Positions 24,297 through 32,095 of a DNA stretch of 64,000 nt are shown here, one piece after another (the first letter of the stretch is position 1; each line of letters opens with the position of its first letter). The notes below the pieces were generated by a model, which was given only the letters and a program-made list of their open reading frames with translations, had not been told where the DNA came from and ran no database searches. Both the position numbers and the translations under genes were made by a program. The DNA comes from Janthinobacterium sp051380875 (GTDB lineage Bacteria; Pseudomonadota; Gammaproteobacteria; Burkholderiales; Burkholderiaceae_D), in the NCBI RefSeq assembly GCF_051380875.1, contig NZ_JBNYXW010000016.1, forward strand, positions 1 to 64,000, read 5' to 3'.

Positions 24297-25688
24297 TTAT
24301 AGCCAGTAGTGCATGAAGCGCGCCGTCCACTCCTTCATGCGGTCAGCCCAGGGCCGCGTTTCCCATTTCGCCTTGGTGATCTCTTCCGAGTCGCGCAAGT
24401 CTTCCTGGAACGCGTTTTCCATTTCGCGCCCGAAACTGTCGCCCAGCACGATCACGTTCAGCTCACTGTTATGCAGGAAGCTGCGCATGTCGATGTTGGT
24501 CGAGCCCACCGTCGACCAGGCGCCGTCGATGACGGCCGTCTTGGCGTGCAGCACGGCCAGTTTCAGGTGGAAGATGCGGATGCCGCCGGCCAGCAGCTGG
24601 TCGTACAAGGCGTGTCCCGCGTGAAACACCAGGCCGCTGTCGGACACGCCGGGCAGCACCACGGTCACCTCCACGCCCCGTTTGGCGGCCGCCACCAGCG
24701 CGTCGACCGTCTGCGGGTCGGGCACGAAATAGGCGGACGTGATGTGGATGGTTTTTTTCGCTTCCTGGATGGCCAGGATATACGCCTTGTAGATTTCGAA
24801 ACCGCTATCGGGCTCGCTGGCCACCACGCGCACCAGCTTGTCGCCCACTTCGGCGAGAACGGGGAAGTAATTGGCGTCCGGCAAGTCGGCCTGATCTTGC
24901 TGCGCCCAGGTGCGGATGAACAGCCACTGGAAGGCGGCCACGGCCGGGCCTTCCACTTTCACGTGCGTATCGCGCCAGCCCACGTCCTTCTTGTCGGTGG
25001 GCTTCGATTTCGAGCGAAACAGCGAGCTCTTGGCATAGGTGTCGCTGATATTGATGCCGCCCGTAAAGGCCATCTTGCCATCGACGATCAGCACCTTGCG
25101 GTGGTCGCGGTTGTTGATCTTCCAGTCCTCGCCCTTGAGCTTGGCCGGATTGACGGGATTGAAGGCCACCAGGTGGATGCCGGCCGCGCGCATGCGCTCA
25201 AAGAACGCTTGCGGCACGCCCAGCGTGCCCACGCTGTCGTAGATGACGTTGACCGTCACGCCGGCCTGCTGCTTTTCGATCAGCATGTCGGCAAACTTCT
25301 GGCCCAGCGGATCCTGGTCGAAGATATACGTTTCCAGATTGATGCTGTTTTTCGCCTCGCTGATGGCCTGGAACATGGCGTCCATCGTTTGCGGGCCGTC
25401 AAACAGCAGGGTTACCTTGTTGCCCTTGATCAAAGGTACGCCCGTCGCGGCTTCTTCCAGTGCCGCCTGGGTCTTCAAGTCCATGCCAGACTTGGCCCAG
25501 CGCTTGTTGAGCAGGGCGGCCCGGCTGTTGACGTTCAGCACGGCGCCCTTGCCCGTGATCACCTTGGGCGCGGCCACGGGAGCCAAGGTGGTATTGAGGT
25601 TCTTGACGTTCGGTAGCGAGGCGCATGCAGCCAGGGTCCAGCACAGCAGAAGGGCGGTGAGGCAGGGTTGCATGTGCCTGGCGGTCAT
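24297..25688 (-). CDS. Phospholipase D/cardiolipin synthase-like lipoprotein
   Basis: 463 residues with a lipobox LAACAS (Cys about 22), so unlike classical cardiolipin synthases it has no membrane helices but a lipid anchor. Two HKD motifs: HRKVLIVDGKMAFTGG (about 197-212) and HAKTAVIDGAWSTVGSTN (about 380-397). This resembles the ClsC-type enzymes, which transfer phosphatidyl groups to make cardiolipin. Its ATG overlaps the stop of the upstream gene by 4 bases (ATGA), so the pair is translationally coupled. Confidence 0.85.
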   Translation of the reverse strand: MTARHMQPCLTALLLCWTLAACASLPNVKNLNTTLAPVAAPKVITGKGAVLNVNSRAALLNKRWAKSGMDLKTQAALEEAATGVPLIKGNKVTLLFDGPQTMDAMFQAISEAKNSINLETYIFDQDPLGQKFADMLIEKQQAGVTVNVIYDSVGTLGVPQAFFERMRAAGIHLVAFNPVNPAKLKGEDWKINNRDHRKVLIVDGKMAFTGGINISDTYAKSSLFRSKSKPTDKKDVGWRDTHVKVEGPAVAAFQWLFIRTWAQQDQADLPDANYFPVLAEVGDKLVRVVASEPDSGFEIYKAYILAIQEAKKTIHITSAYFVPDPQTVDALVAAAKRGVEVTVVLPGVSDSGLVFHAGHALYDQLLAGGIRIFHLKLAVLHAKTAVIDGAWSTVGSTNIDMRSFLHNSELNVIVLGDSFGREMENAFQEDLRDSEEITKAKWETRPWADRMKEWTARFMHYWL

Positions 25689-27796
25689 TTTTGAGCCTTG
25701 GTCGTGGGAGACAGGTTTGCCGAGTCATCGGCCAGTGCCAGTGGTGGCGAATTTTTCGAGCCGAAGAAGAAGACGATGGGTGCCTTCAGGAAACTCTTGC
25801 CCAGGATCTTCAACAATTGCATGCCGTGCTTGAAGCGCACCTGGCGCGAGCGCAGGGCCACCCACAGGGCCAGGCCGAAGCTGACCAGCAAGTTGGCCGT
25901 GCCGATGGCGAAGATACCCGACAGCGACTTGACGGCCAACTGCCAGCTCATATTGTGGTCGAGCCCCACCAGGGCGGTGGCAAAGTTGGCCGCCGAGAAG
26001 GTAATGTGACGGATATCAATTGGCAAGCCGATCAGAAAGCCCAGGGTGCCGATGGAGCCGAGCAGGATACCAAAGTAAAAGTTACCCATCAGACCGCCCA
26101 GGTTGTTTTCCAGGTACATGCCCAGCCGTTGCAGCCGCTCCTGGCCGATCATGCGGCCCAGGCCGCGCAATTGCGCGATGCGCTGGGCCCAGCGCGTGTA
26201 CAGCGCCTGGTTGTCATAGTAGCCCGAAATCAGGCCGGCCACGAACAGGCACACGCCGGCGATCATGGCGTAAAAGATGGTGGGGCTGCCGATGGGATCG
26301 ATATCGTGCAGCAGATGCATGGCCTTCTCTGGCGACACCAGGTTTTGCCCCGTGATGGCTTTGTAGCCCAGCGCGATCAGCCAGGCGGTGGGAAGGGCCG
26401 TGGCCATATTGCCCAGCACGGCCATGTTTTGCGTGCGGAAAACCTTGGTGATCAGTTCGGCCATGCTGTCGAGGTCGATATTCCTGCCATCCTTGCTGTG
26501 CAGGCCGGCGGCGATGCGCGAAGCCGTCATGGCGGGCTGCTTGGTGGCCACCGTGAAGTGCAGCAAGTGGATGAACATGAAGCCGATCGAGTAATTCATG
26601 CTGAACATGAACGCTTCAACCAGCGGCGCCGAGCGCAAATACGACATCAATATCTTGAACAGCGCCATGAAGCCGATGATGATGCCGGCCCCGGCCGAGG
26701 AGAGGAACATGGCGCCCATCTCGCGGCGGTTTTCCGCGATGTAGTGCTCGCCCGTGCGGCTGGCGTTTTCCGTCACATTGCGCGCCAGCAAGTTGATATT
26801 GTCGGAAAACAAGTCGCTGACCTTGTACTTGTTGTTGTGCGCGCAGATCAGTTCCAGCGCCAGCGCGACGGCGCCCGCGCGGCGGCGGCTGACGGGCTGC
26901 GCATCGAGCAGGTCCTGGGTGGCGTCGACGGTGATGGCGGCGATGTCCACATTGTTTGATGCGGGCAGCTCGCCGCTGGTATCGACCAGGAACAGCAGCT
27001 TGCGCAGGCGCTCGATGCTTTGCGCCAGCGCCACCAATAAATACGTGAGGGCAATGCTGGTGCCCTGGTACAGCGCCTTTTTGCGGATCTTGGCGATCAC
27101 GGCGTCGCACTGGTCCAGCATCACCAGCAAATGGCGCGCATCTTCGATGTGGTCAATATCGCCTTGCAGCAGATTCGTGTAGGCGTCCAGGTAGGCATTG
27201 ACTTCCATGTTTTGCACCATGAACGGTGAATGGAAGACTTCGATTTCACTGTGGAAACGCGTCAGTTCCGGCTCCAGGCCCATGGCGCAGACGCGGTAGG
27301 ACAGGGTGCGGATGGCGTCCAGCATGCCTGGCAACATGATATTGCCGTCGCCGACGGCCAGTTCGATGCCGTCGCTGGTGAGCACGTCGAACAGTTTCAG
27401 CCAGTCCATGGCGGGCACGTTGCTGATCCACTGATAGTCGGTATTGAGGTACAGCACCTGGTCGAGTGCATCGTTCAGGTATTCGTCGCCCAGGGCGGGC
27501 GGCAGCATGCGGTAGGCGATGCGGCGTTTCAATTCCGTGAAGAAACCGCTGTTCGACAGCACGCCGATGTCGCTGTACAGGCTGGCATGGCGGCGGGCGG
27601 CCAGCACGCGCAGCACGTATTCGTGCAGGGCGCGGGCTTGAGCTGGGTTACCGTTGAGTAGCTGGCGCAGGGTGCGCACGTTGGCAATCGCGGTAGCGCT
27701 GTCGTGGGGGCGCTTGGGACGCAGAGAGTTAAACAATTCCACCAGCAAGTCGATATTGCTGGAGTTGGGATCAATGCGTTCGAGGATAGCTAGCAT
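25685..27796 (-). CDS. SpecificRecomb (PF10136) family membrane protein
   Basis: About 703 residues from ATG 27796 (MLAILERIDPNSSNIDLLVE); ATG 27862 would add 22 residues and cannot be excluded. The first half is helical and soluble; the second half has five or more membrane helices (GAGIIIGFMALFKILMSYLR, FSMNYSIGFMFIHLLHF, MIAGVCLFVAGLISGYY, FYFGILLGSIGTLGFLIGLP, LVSFGLALWVALRSR). The family is named site-specific recombinase from an early gonococcal report, but I see no recombinase catalytic motif, and a membrane protein is hard to fit with DNA recombination. Coupled to the phospholipase D gene. Confidence 0.8.
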   Translation of the reverse strand: MLAILERIDPNSSNIDLLVELFNSLRPKRPHDSATAIANVRTLRQLLNGNPAQARALHEYVLRVLAARRHASLYSDIGVLSNSGFFTELKRRIAYRMLPPALGDEYLNDALDQVLYLNTDYQWISNVPAMDWLKLFDVLTSDGIELAVGDGNIMLPGMLDAIRTLSYRVCAMGLEPELTRFHSEIEVFHSPFMVQNMEVNAYLDAYTNLLQGDIDHIEDARHLLVMLDQCDAVIAKIRKKALYQGTSIALTYLLVALAQSIERLRKLLFLVDTSGELPASNNVDIAAITVDATQDLLDAQPVSRRRAGAVALALELICAHNNKYKVSDLFSDNINLLARNVTENASRTGEHYIAENRREMGAMFLSSAGAGIIIGFMALFKILMSYLRSAPLVEAFMFSMNYSIGFMFIHLLHFTVATKQPAMTASRIAAGLHSKDGRNIDLDSMAELITKVFRTQNMAVLGNMATALPTAWLIALGYKAITGQNLVSPEKAMHLLHDIDPIGSPTIFYAMIAGVCLFVAGLISGYYDNQALYTRWAQRIAQLRGLGRMIGQERLQRLGMYLENNLGGLMGNFYFGILLGSIGTLGFLIGLPIDIRHITFSAANFATALVGLDHNMSWQLAVKSLSGIFAIGTANLLVSFGLALWVALRSRQVRFKHGMQLLKILGKSFLKAPIVFFFGSKNSPPLALADDSANLSPTTKAQK

Positions 27797-27862
27797 GCAG
27801 AAAAAACGGGCGAGCCGCTGTCGGTAAAACCAGTAGTGTACCGCCTGTGCCAGATCGCGCAA

Positions 27863-28113
27863 TGTTCGGCACCGAACGTCGCTGTATCGCAGGGCCTGCT
27901 TCTGCTGCTATTTTGCGACAACAAGCCTCATCATGATCACTCTTGCGTGTTGTCAGTGTGCGACGCGTTGACAAGGGCTAAGCTGGAGTTTCTGTTGCGC
28001 AACGCACAGATAGCTGGACAAAAAGCGAGGATAAGATAACACTGAGATGTGACACACAGCGTATGTCCTGATCAATACCGGGTAGTTTCTTTTACGTTAC
28101 CGAGATATTCATC
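27863..28113. promoter_or_regulatory. Divergent promoter region of recombinase-like and porin genes
   Basis: About 250 to 317 bases without a gene. It contains a perfect palindrome GTTCGGCACCGAAC at 27864-27877 close to the minus-strand start and a TTGACA-like element near 27968, but I cannot fix a promoter with confidence. Confidence 0.35.
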
Positions 28114-29232
28114 ATGAAGACCTCGTATTTTGCGCTTGCTGTGATAGGGATAGGGCCGTGGCTGCTCTGTGCGCCGGCCCAGGCTGCCGATGGCGCCGAT
28201 GGCGCCGGTAGAGCGGCGTCCAGTACTGTTGCCGTGTATGGCGTGCTCGACGCGGGCGTCGTGGCTGAACGCGGCTGCGCCGCCGCCTGTGCCGTCAGCA
28301 AGGTCTCGGGCGGGGTCGCTTCCGGCTCGCGCCTGGGCGTGCAGGGCCGCGAAGCGCTGGGCGGCGATATTTCCGCCGTGTATACCCTGGAAGCGGGCAT
28401 CAGCAACGACACGGGCCAGTCCGAAGAGGGGCGCTTGTTTGGCCGCCAGGCGTATGTCGGCCTCGATAGCCGCCTGGGCGCACTGACCCTGGGGCGCCAG
28501 TACAATCCGCAATACCTGGCCCTGACTGACGTGGCCGACCCGTTCAAGGGCGGCATGGCCGGCAGTGCCAGCAACCTGGCCGGCTACGGCGTGAAACGCT
28601 ACGACAATACCGTCCAGTACGTATCGCCCGCCTTGCGCGGCGTGTCGGCCAGCGCCATCTACAGTTTTGGCGAGTCGCCCTACAGCAGTGCCGGCAACCG
28701 CGCGTATGGCGCCAACCTCGGCTATTCGCATGGCGCCGTGAATATCAGCATCTCGCATCAGCGCAAGAAAAACTTCATTCTGGCGGCCGGCACCGCACCC
28801 GCCATCGACATGTCGGCCCGCAACACCCTGGTGGCGGCGAATATCGATCTGAAAGTGGCTACCGCCTTTGCCGCCATCGGCATCAACAAGGGCTACGGCA
28901 GCTCGCCGTGGGACCCCAGCAATGACTACAGCTCGCTGGCGCTGTCGATGTCGTCCTCAGACAGCCGCGACATCTTGCTGGGCGTGTCCGTGCCCGTGGG
29001 CGGCTTCAAGCTGCTGGCCTCCTGGGTGCACAAGGATGACCGCGACCTGGCCAACCGCGACGCCAGCCAGGTGGCCGTCGGCCTCACGTATTCCTTGTCA
29101 AGACGCAGCGATTTCTATGCGTCCTACGCGAAGATCCACAACAAGAACGGCGCCCGCTACACGGTGGGCAACGCCAGCGACGCGGGCCGTGGCGATGCTG
29201 CGTTCAGCCTGGGCTTTCGTCACGGTTTCTGA
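28114..29232 (+). CDS. Gram-negative trimeric porin
   Basis: 372 residues. Signal peptide MKTSYFALAVIGIGPWLLCA ending APAQA. Mature start SSTVAVYGVLDAGVV is the usual first strand (xxVTLYGxxDxG). Porin_4 hallmarks: SRLGVQGREALGGDISAVYT, FGRQAYVGLDSRLGALTLGR with Gln-Tyr-Asn after it (GRQYNPQY) and the C-terminal FSLGFRHGF ending in Phe, needed for outer-membrane assembly by BAM. Sixteen-strand general diffusion porin. An unusual pair of cysteines (ERGCAAACAV) lies just after the first strand. Confidence 0.9.
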   Translation: MKTSYFALAVIGIGPWLLCAPAQAADGADGAGRAASSTVAVYGVLDAGVVAERGCAAACAVSKVSGGVASGSRLGVQGREALGGDISAVYTLEAGISNDTGQSEEGRLFGRQAYVGLDSRLGALTLGRQYNPQYLALTDVADPFKGGMAGSASNLAGYGVKRYDNTVQYVSPALRGVSASAIYSFGESPYSSAGNRAYGANLGYSHGAVNISISHQRKKNFILAAGTAPAIDMSARNTLVAANIDLKVATAFAAIGINKGYGSSPWDPSNDYSSLALSMSSSDSRDILLGVSVPVGGFKLLASWVHKDDRDLANRDASQVAVGLTYSLSRRSDFYASYAKIHNKNGARYTVGNASDAGRGDAAFSLGFRHGF

Positions 29233-29795
29233 CCAGTAATTACAGGGCAGCTGGCGCCCAGCCACTGGCCCTTGCTCGTCACATTCACCTGCTCGGGCGT
29301 GCCGCGCGCGCTGGTGGTCACCGCCAGCTGCATGGAAAAAGCCTGGTCGCCGCTGAACAGTACCTTGCCTGTACCGCTCGATTTCGGGTTGGCGCAAGTA
29401 AACGAGACGTTCATGCCGCCCGCGATGGGGGTGTTGTTCGATGTGCAATCACCGGGCTGGCCCGTGGGAATCTGCTTGCGCGCCGCCATCTCAGGCGTCA
29501 CGCAGGCGGTCACCCGCACGGCGCCATCGGCCGCCACGGTGGGCATGGCCATGCCGCGGCTGGCAGCCATGCTTTCGAGTTGTTTGCGTTGTTCGGGAGG
29601 AAGGTTGCCCAGCTGCTGCAGCACCATGGACATGGCGTTGTCGGTGGCCGCGTCCGGGGACGCCACCTTGTTGTCGACTTGCCACAGCCCCGGCTTGATG
29701 CTGGTGGACTGCGCGGTGCTCTGGGCGCTGGCCAGCGCGCCCAAGCCTAAGCTTGCGAGGGCGAGCAAACTCAAACATGACAAGGAAGGTTTCAT
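29220..29795 (-). CDS. DUF3617 family secreted protein
   Basis: 191 residues. Signal peptide ending LGALASAQ. The DUF3617 pattern is clear: SIKPGLWQVDNKV at the start, then VRVTACVTPEMAARK, DCTSNNTPIAGGMNVSFTC and a final GQWLGASCPV. Four cysteines would give two disulfides in the periplasm. Function unknown. Its 3' end overlaps the convergent porin gene by 13 bases. Confidence 0.85.
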   Translation of the reverse strand: MKPSLSCLSLLALASLGLGALASAQSTAQSTSIKPGLWQVDNKVASPDAATDNAMSMVLQQLGNLPPEQRKQLESMAASRGMAMPTVAADGAVRVTACVTPEMAARKQIPTGQPGDCTSNNTPIAGGMNVSFTCANPKSSGTGKVLFSGDQAFSMQLAVTTSARGTPEQVNVTSKGQWLGASCPVITGQKP

Positions 29796-29863
29796 CGTGC
29801 GGGTCTCCGAAAATGGCAGACCCCAGCATACGGCATGGCAAGCGGGGCACGCTTGCCATTGTG

Positions 29864-31411
29864 TTACAAACTGTGATCGGGCTCAATGCGGCGCACGTCC
29901 ACGCTGGCGATGCGGCGCTCGTCCGCTTCCAGGATTTCATAGCGCAAATCATCGAGTTCCAGCACTTCGCCCACGGCCGGCATGTTCTCGAAATGCGCCA
30001 GCAGGAAGCCGGCCAGCGAGTTGTAGTCGCCGTCATCGCTGACCAGGGACTCCGTCTCGAACACCTGTTCCAGGTAATGCAGGTCGGTGGCGCCATCGAT
30101 GCGCCAGTGGCCGGGGCCCAGCACTTCCACGTCCGGCTGCTCGTCCTCGTCGGGGAATTCGCCGGCGATCGCTTCCAGGATGTCGATCGGCGTCAGCACG
30201 CCTTGCACCGTGCCGAATTCGTCGACCACCAGCACCAGTTGGCCGCGCGAGCGTTTCAGCGTTTCCATGGCCTTCAGCACGCCGGCCGCTTCCGGCACGA
30301 CGATGGCTTCGCGCATGCTGGCCGGGTCGATCTTGCCATGCGACACCAGATCCTCGATGAGGTCCTTGCTGCGCGCGATGCCGACCACGTTGTCGAGGTC
30401 ATCATTGCAGACGGGAATCATGCTGTGCGGCGTGTCGCGCAGCAACTGCAGCATCTTTTCGCTGCTGTCGTTCAGGTTGACCCACGACACGTCGCCGCGC
30501 GGCGTCATCACCGAGCGGATCGAGCGTTCGGCCAGGGTCAGCACGCCGCTGACCATATTGCGCTCTTCCACGCCGAAGGCGGAGGTGTCGAGCGCTTGCT
30601 TGACTTCGTGCTCTTCGACGGCTTCGCGGCCCTTGCGCCCGCCCAGCAGGCTCAGTACCGCCTGCGCCGTGCGGTCGCGCAGCGGGGCGGTCGATTGCAG
30701 CTTGAGGAAGTTGCGGCGCGCCAGCTGATTGAAGAACTCGATGATGATTGAGAAACCGATAGCGGCGTACAGATAGCCTTTCGGAATGTGGAAGCCCAGG
30801 CCTTCGGCCACCAGCGACAGGCCGATCATCAGCAAGAAGCTCAGGCACAGCACCACGACGGTGGGGTGGGCATTGACGAAGCGCGTCAGCGCCTTCGAGG
30901 CCAGCATCATGACGCCGATGGAAATGATGACGGCGGTCATCATTACATACAGGTTATCGACCATGCCGACGGCAGTGATGACGGCGTCGAGCGAGAAGAC
31001 GGCGTCGAGCACGACGATCTGCGCCACTACCAGGCCGAAGCCAGCGTAGACCTTGGGACCCGTCTGGGCATGGGTCACGCCTTCGAGGCGCTCGTGCAGC
31101 TCGGTGGTGGCCTTGAACAGCAGGAACAGGCCGCCCAGCAGCAGGATCAGGTCGCGCCCCGAGAAGGCGAATTGCCAAATGGAAAATAGTGGCGTGGTCA
31201 GCGTGACCAGCCAGGAAATCAGGCTCAGCAGGCCCAGGCGCATGACCAGGGCCAAGGTCAGGCCCAGCACGCGTGCCCGGTCGCGCTGGTGCGGCGGCAG
31301 CTTCTCGGCCAGGATGGCGATGAAAATCAGGTTGTCGATACCCAGTACGATTTCCAGTACGACCAGCGTCAGCAGGCCGACCCAGATTGTCGGGTCAAAT
31401 AACCATTCCAT
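29864..31411 (-). CDS. TerC-CBS-CorC/HlyC fusion membrane protein
   Basis: 515 residues in three parts. Residues 1-235: TerC-type membrane domain with TLVVLEIVLGIDNLIFIAIL and VLDAVFSLDAVITAVGMVDN, acidic residues within helices. About 290-425: a CBS-domain pair (RSVMTPRGDVSWVNLNDSSE; VLVVDEFGTVQGVLTPIDIL). About 430-515: CorC_HlyC domain (VLGPGHWRIDGATDLHYLEQ). This is the YoaE/YegH-type arrangement of inner-membrane proteins thought to move or sense metal ions. Substrate not shown. Monocistronic by spacing. Confidence 0.9.
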   Translation of the reverse strand: MEWLFDPTIWVGLLTLVVLEIVLGIDNLIFIAILAEKLPPHQRDRARVLGLTLALVMRLGLLSLISWLVTLTTPLFSIWQFAFSGRDLILLLGGLFLLFKATTELHERLEGVTHAQTGPKVYAGFGLVVAQIVVLDAVFSLDAVITAVGMVDNLYVMMTAVIISIGVMMLASKALTRFVNAHPTVVVLCLSFLLMIGLSLVAEGLGFHIPKGYLYAAIGFSIIIEFFNQLARRNFLKLQSTAPLRDRTAQAVLSLLGGRKGREAVEEHEVKQALDTSAFGVEERNMVSGVLTLAERSIRSVMTPRGDVSWVNLNDSSEKMLQLLRDTPHSMIPVCNDDLDNVVGIARSKDLIEDLVSHGKIDPASMREAIVVPEAAGVLKAMETLKRSRGQLVLVVDEFGTVQGVLTPIDILEAIAGEFPDEDEQPDVEVLGPGHWRIDGATDLHYLEQVFETESLVSDDGDYNSLAGFLLAHFENMPAVGEVLELDDLRYEILEADERRIASVDVRRIEPDHSL

Positions 31412-31494
31412 GTGTGTAACCTTGTAAAGTCAATCAGTGTAAAGCGTGCCTGGTAGCTAACTGCCCCAGGCGCGTGGGTGAAGCATGTCGTGAT

Positions 31495-31869
31495 TTAGTG
31501 GCGGACGCGCGGCGGCCGGGTGGCCAGCCGCACGTCCGCTTCGGCAAGTGCGTCCGGTCCCGCTTGCCAAATGATGGCGTAAAACGGCACGCGCTGGCGT
31601 GAGCCCGGGTACAGCGTAATGGGATCGTTGTCGCATTCTTCGGCGTCGCAGCTGTCGCCGGGCAGGCCGGCGGCGCCGTCGTCGTGAGAAGGGGAGTGAC
31701 AGGGGGCAGGAGATGGGACAAAACAGGGCGCGCCGAAGGCAGGCGTGGCGGTAGCGCCGGCCGCAACTGCATGCTGGAATGGGGAAGGGCTGGCGATAGC
31801 CATGCTGGCAAACGCCTGGGGTAACGCGATGAAAACAAAAAGGCAGATCAGGACGAGAGCTCGTCTCAT
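31495..31869 (-). CDS. Secreted cysteine-containing protein, unknown
   Basis: 124 residues from ATG 31869: MRRALVLICLFVFIALPQAF, a clear signal peptide ending QAFAS. The mature part has a proline/serine/histidine stretch with several cysteines (PAPCHSPSHDDG; DSCDAEECDNDP) and a C-terminal region PGSRQRVPFYAIIWQAGPDA. Longer upstream readings to 32040 lack the signal and are rejected. No family recognised. The 226-base gap to the divergent M16 protease gene holds the promoters of both. Confidence 0.5.
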   Translation of the reverse strand: MRRALVLICLFVFIALPQAFASMAIASPSPFQHAVAAGATATPAFGAPCFVPSPAPCHSPSHDDGAAGLPGDSCDAEECDNDPITLYPGSRQRVPFYAIIWQAGPDALAEADVRLATRPPRVRH

Positions 31870-32095
31870 ATACAGGCAGATAGTTCTGGAACCGTGAAGT
31901 ATAACACGCCCTGATAACAGCTTGATGACAGGGGTTGCGTAACTGATAAGTATGCCGTAAATTGTGAGGGCAATTATTTCGCCGGGTGGCGAAGACGCAG
32001 CGCGGACCCGGTGACAGTATCGCATTGCGCTTGCGCGCATTGTTTGCGCTCAATGTTTGTGTTTATTTATAACGTAGTGTTACCAGGACTCTGCC

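Noticed and set aside
25685..27796. True DNA site-specific recombinase
   Set aside because: No tyrosine or serine recombinase motif is seen and the second half is membrane-embedded; the family name is historical.
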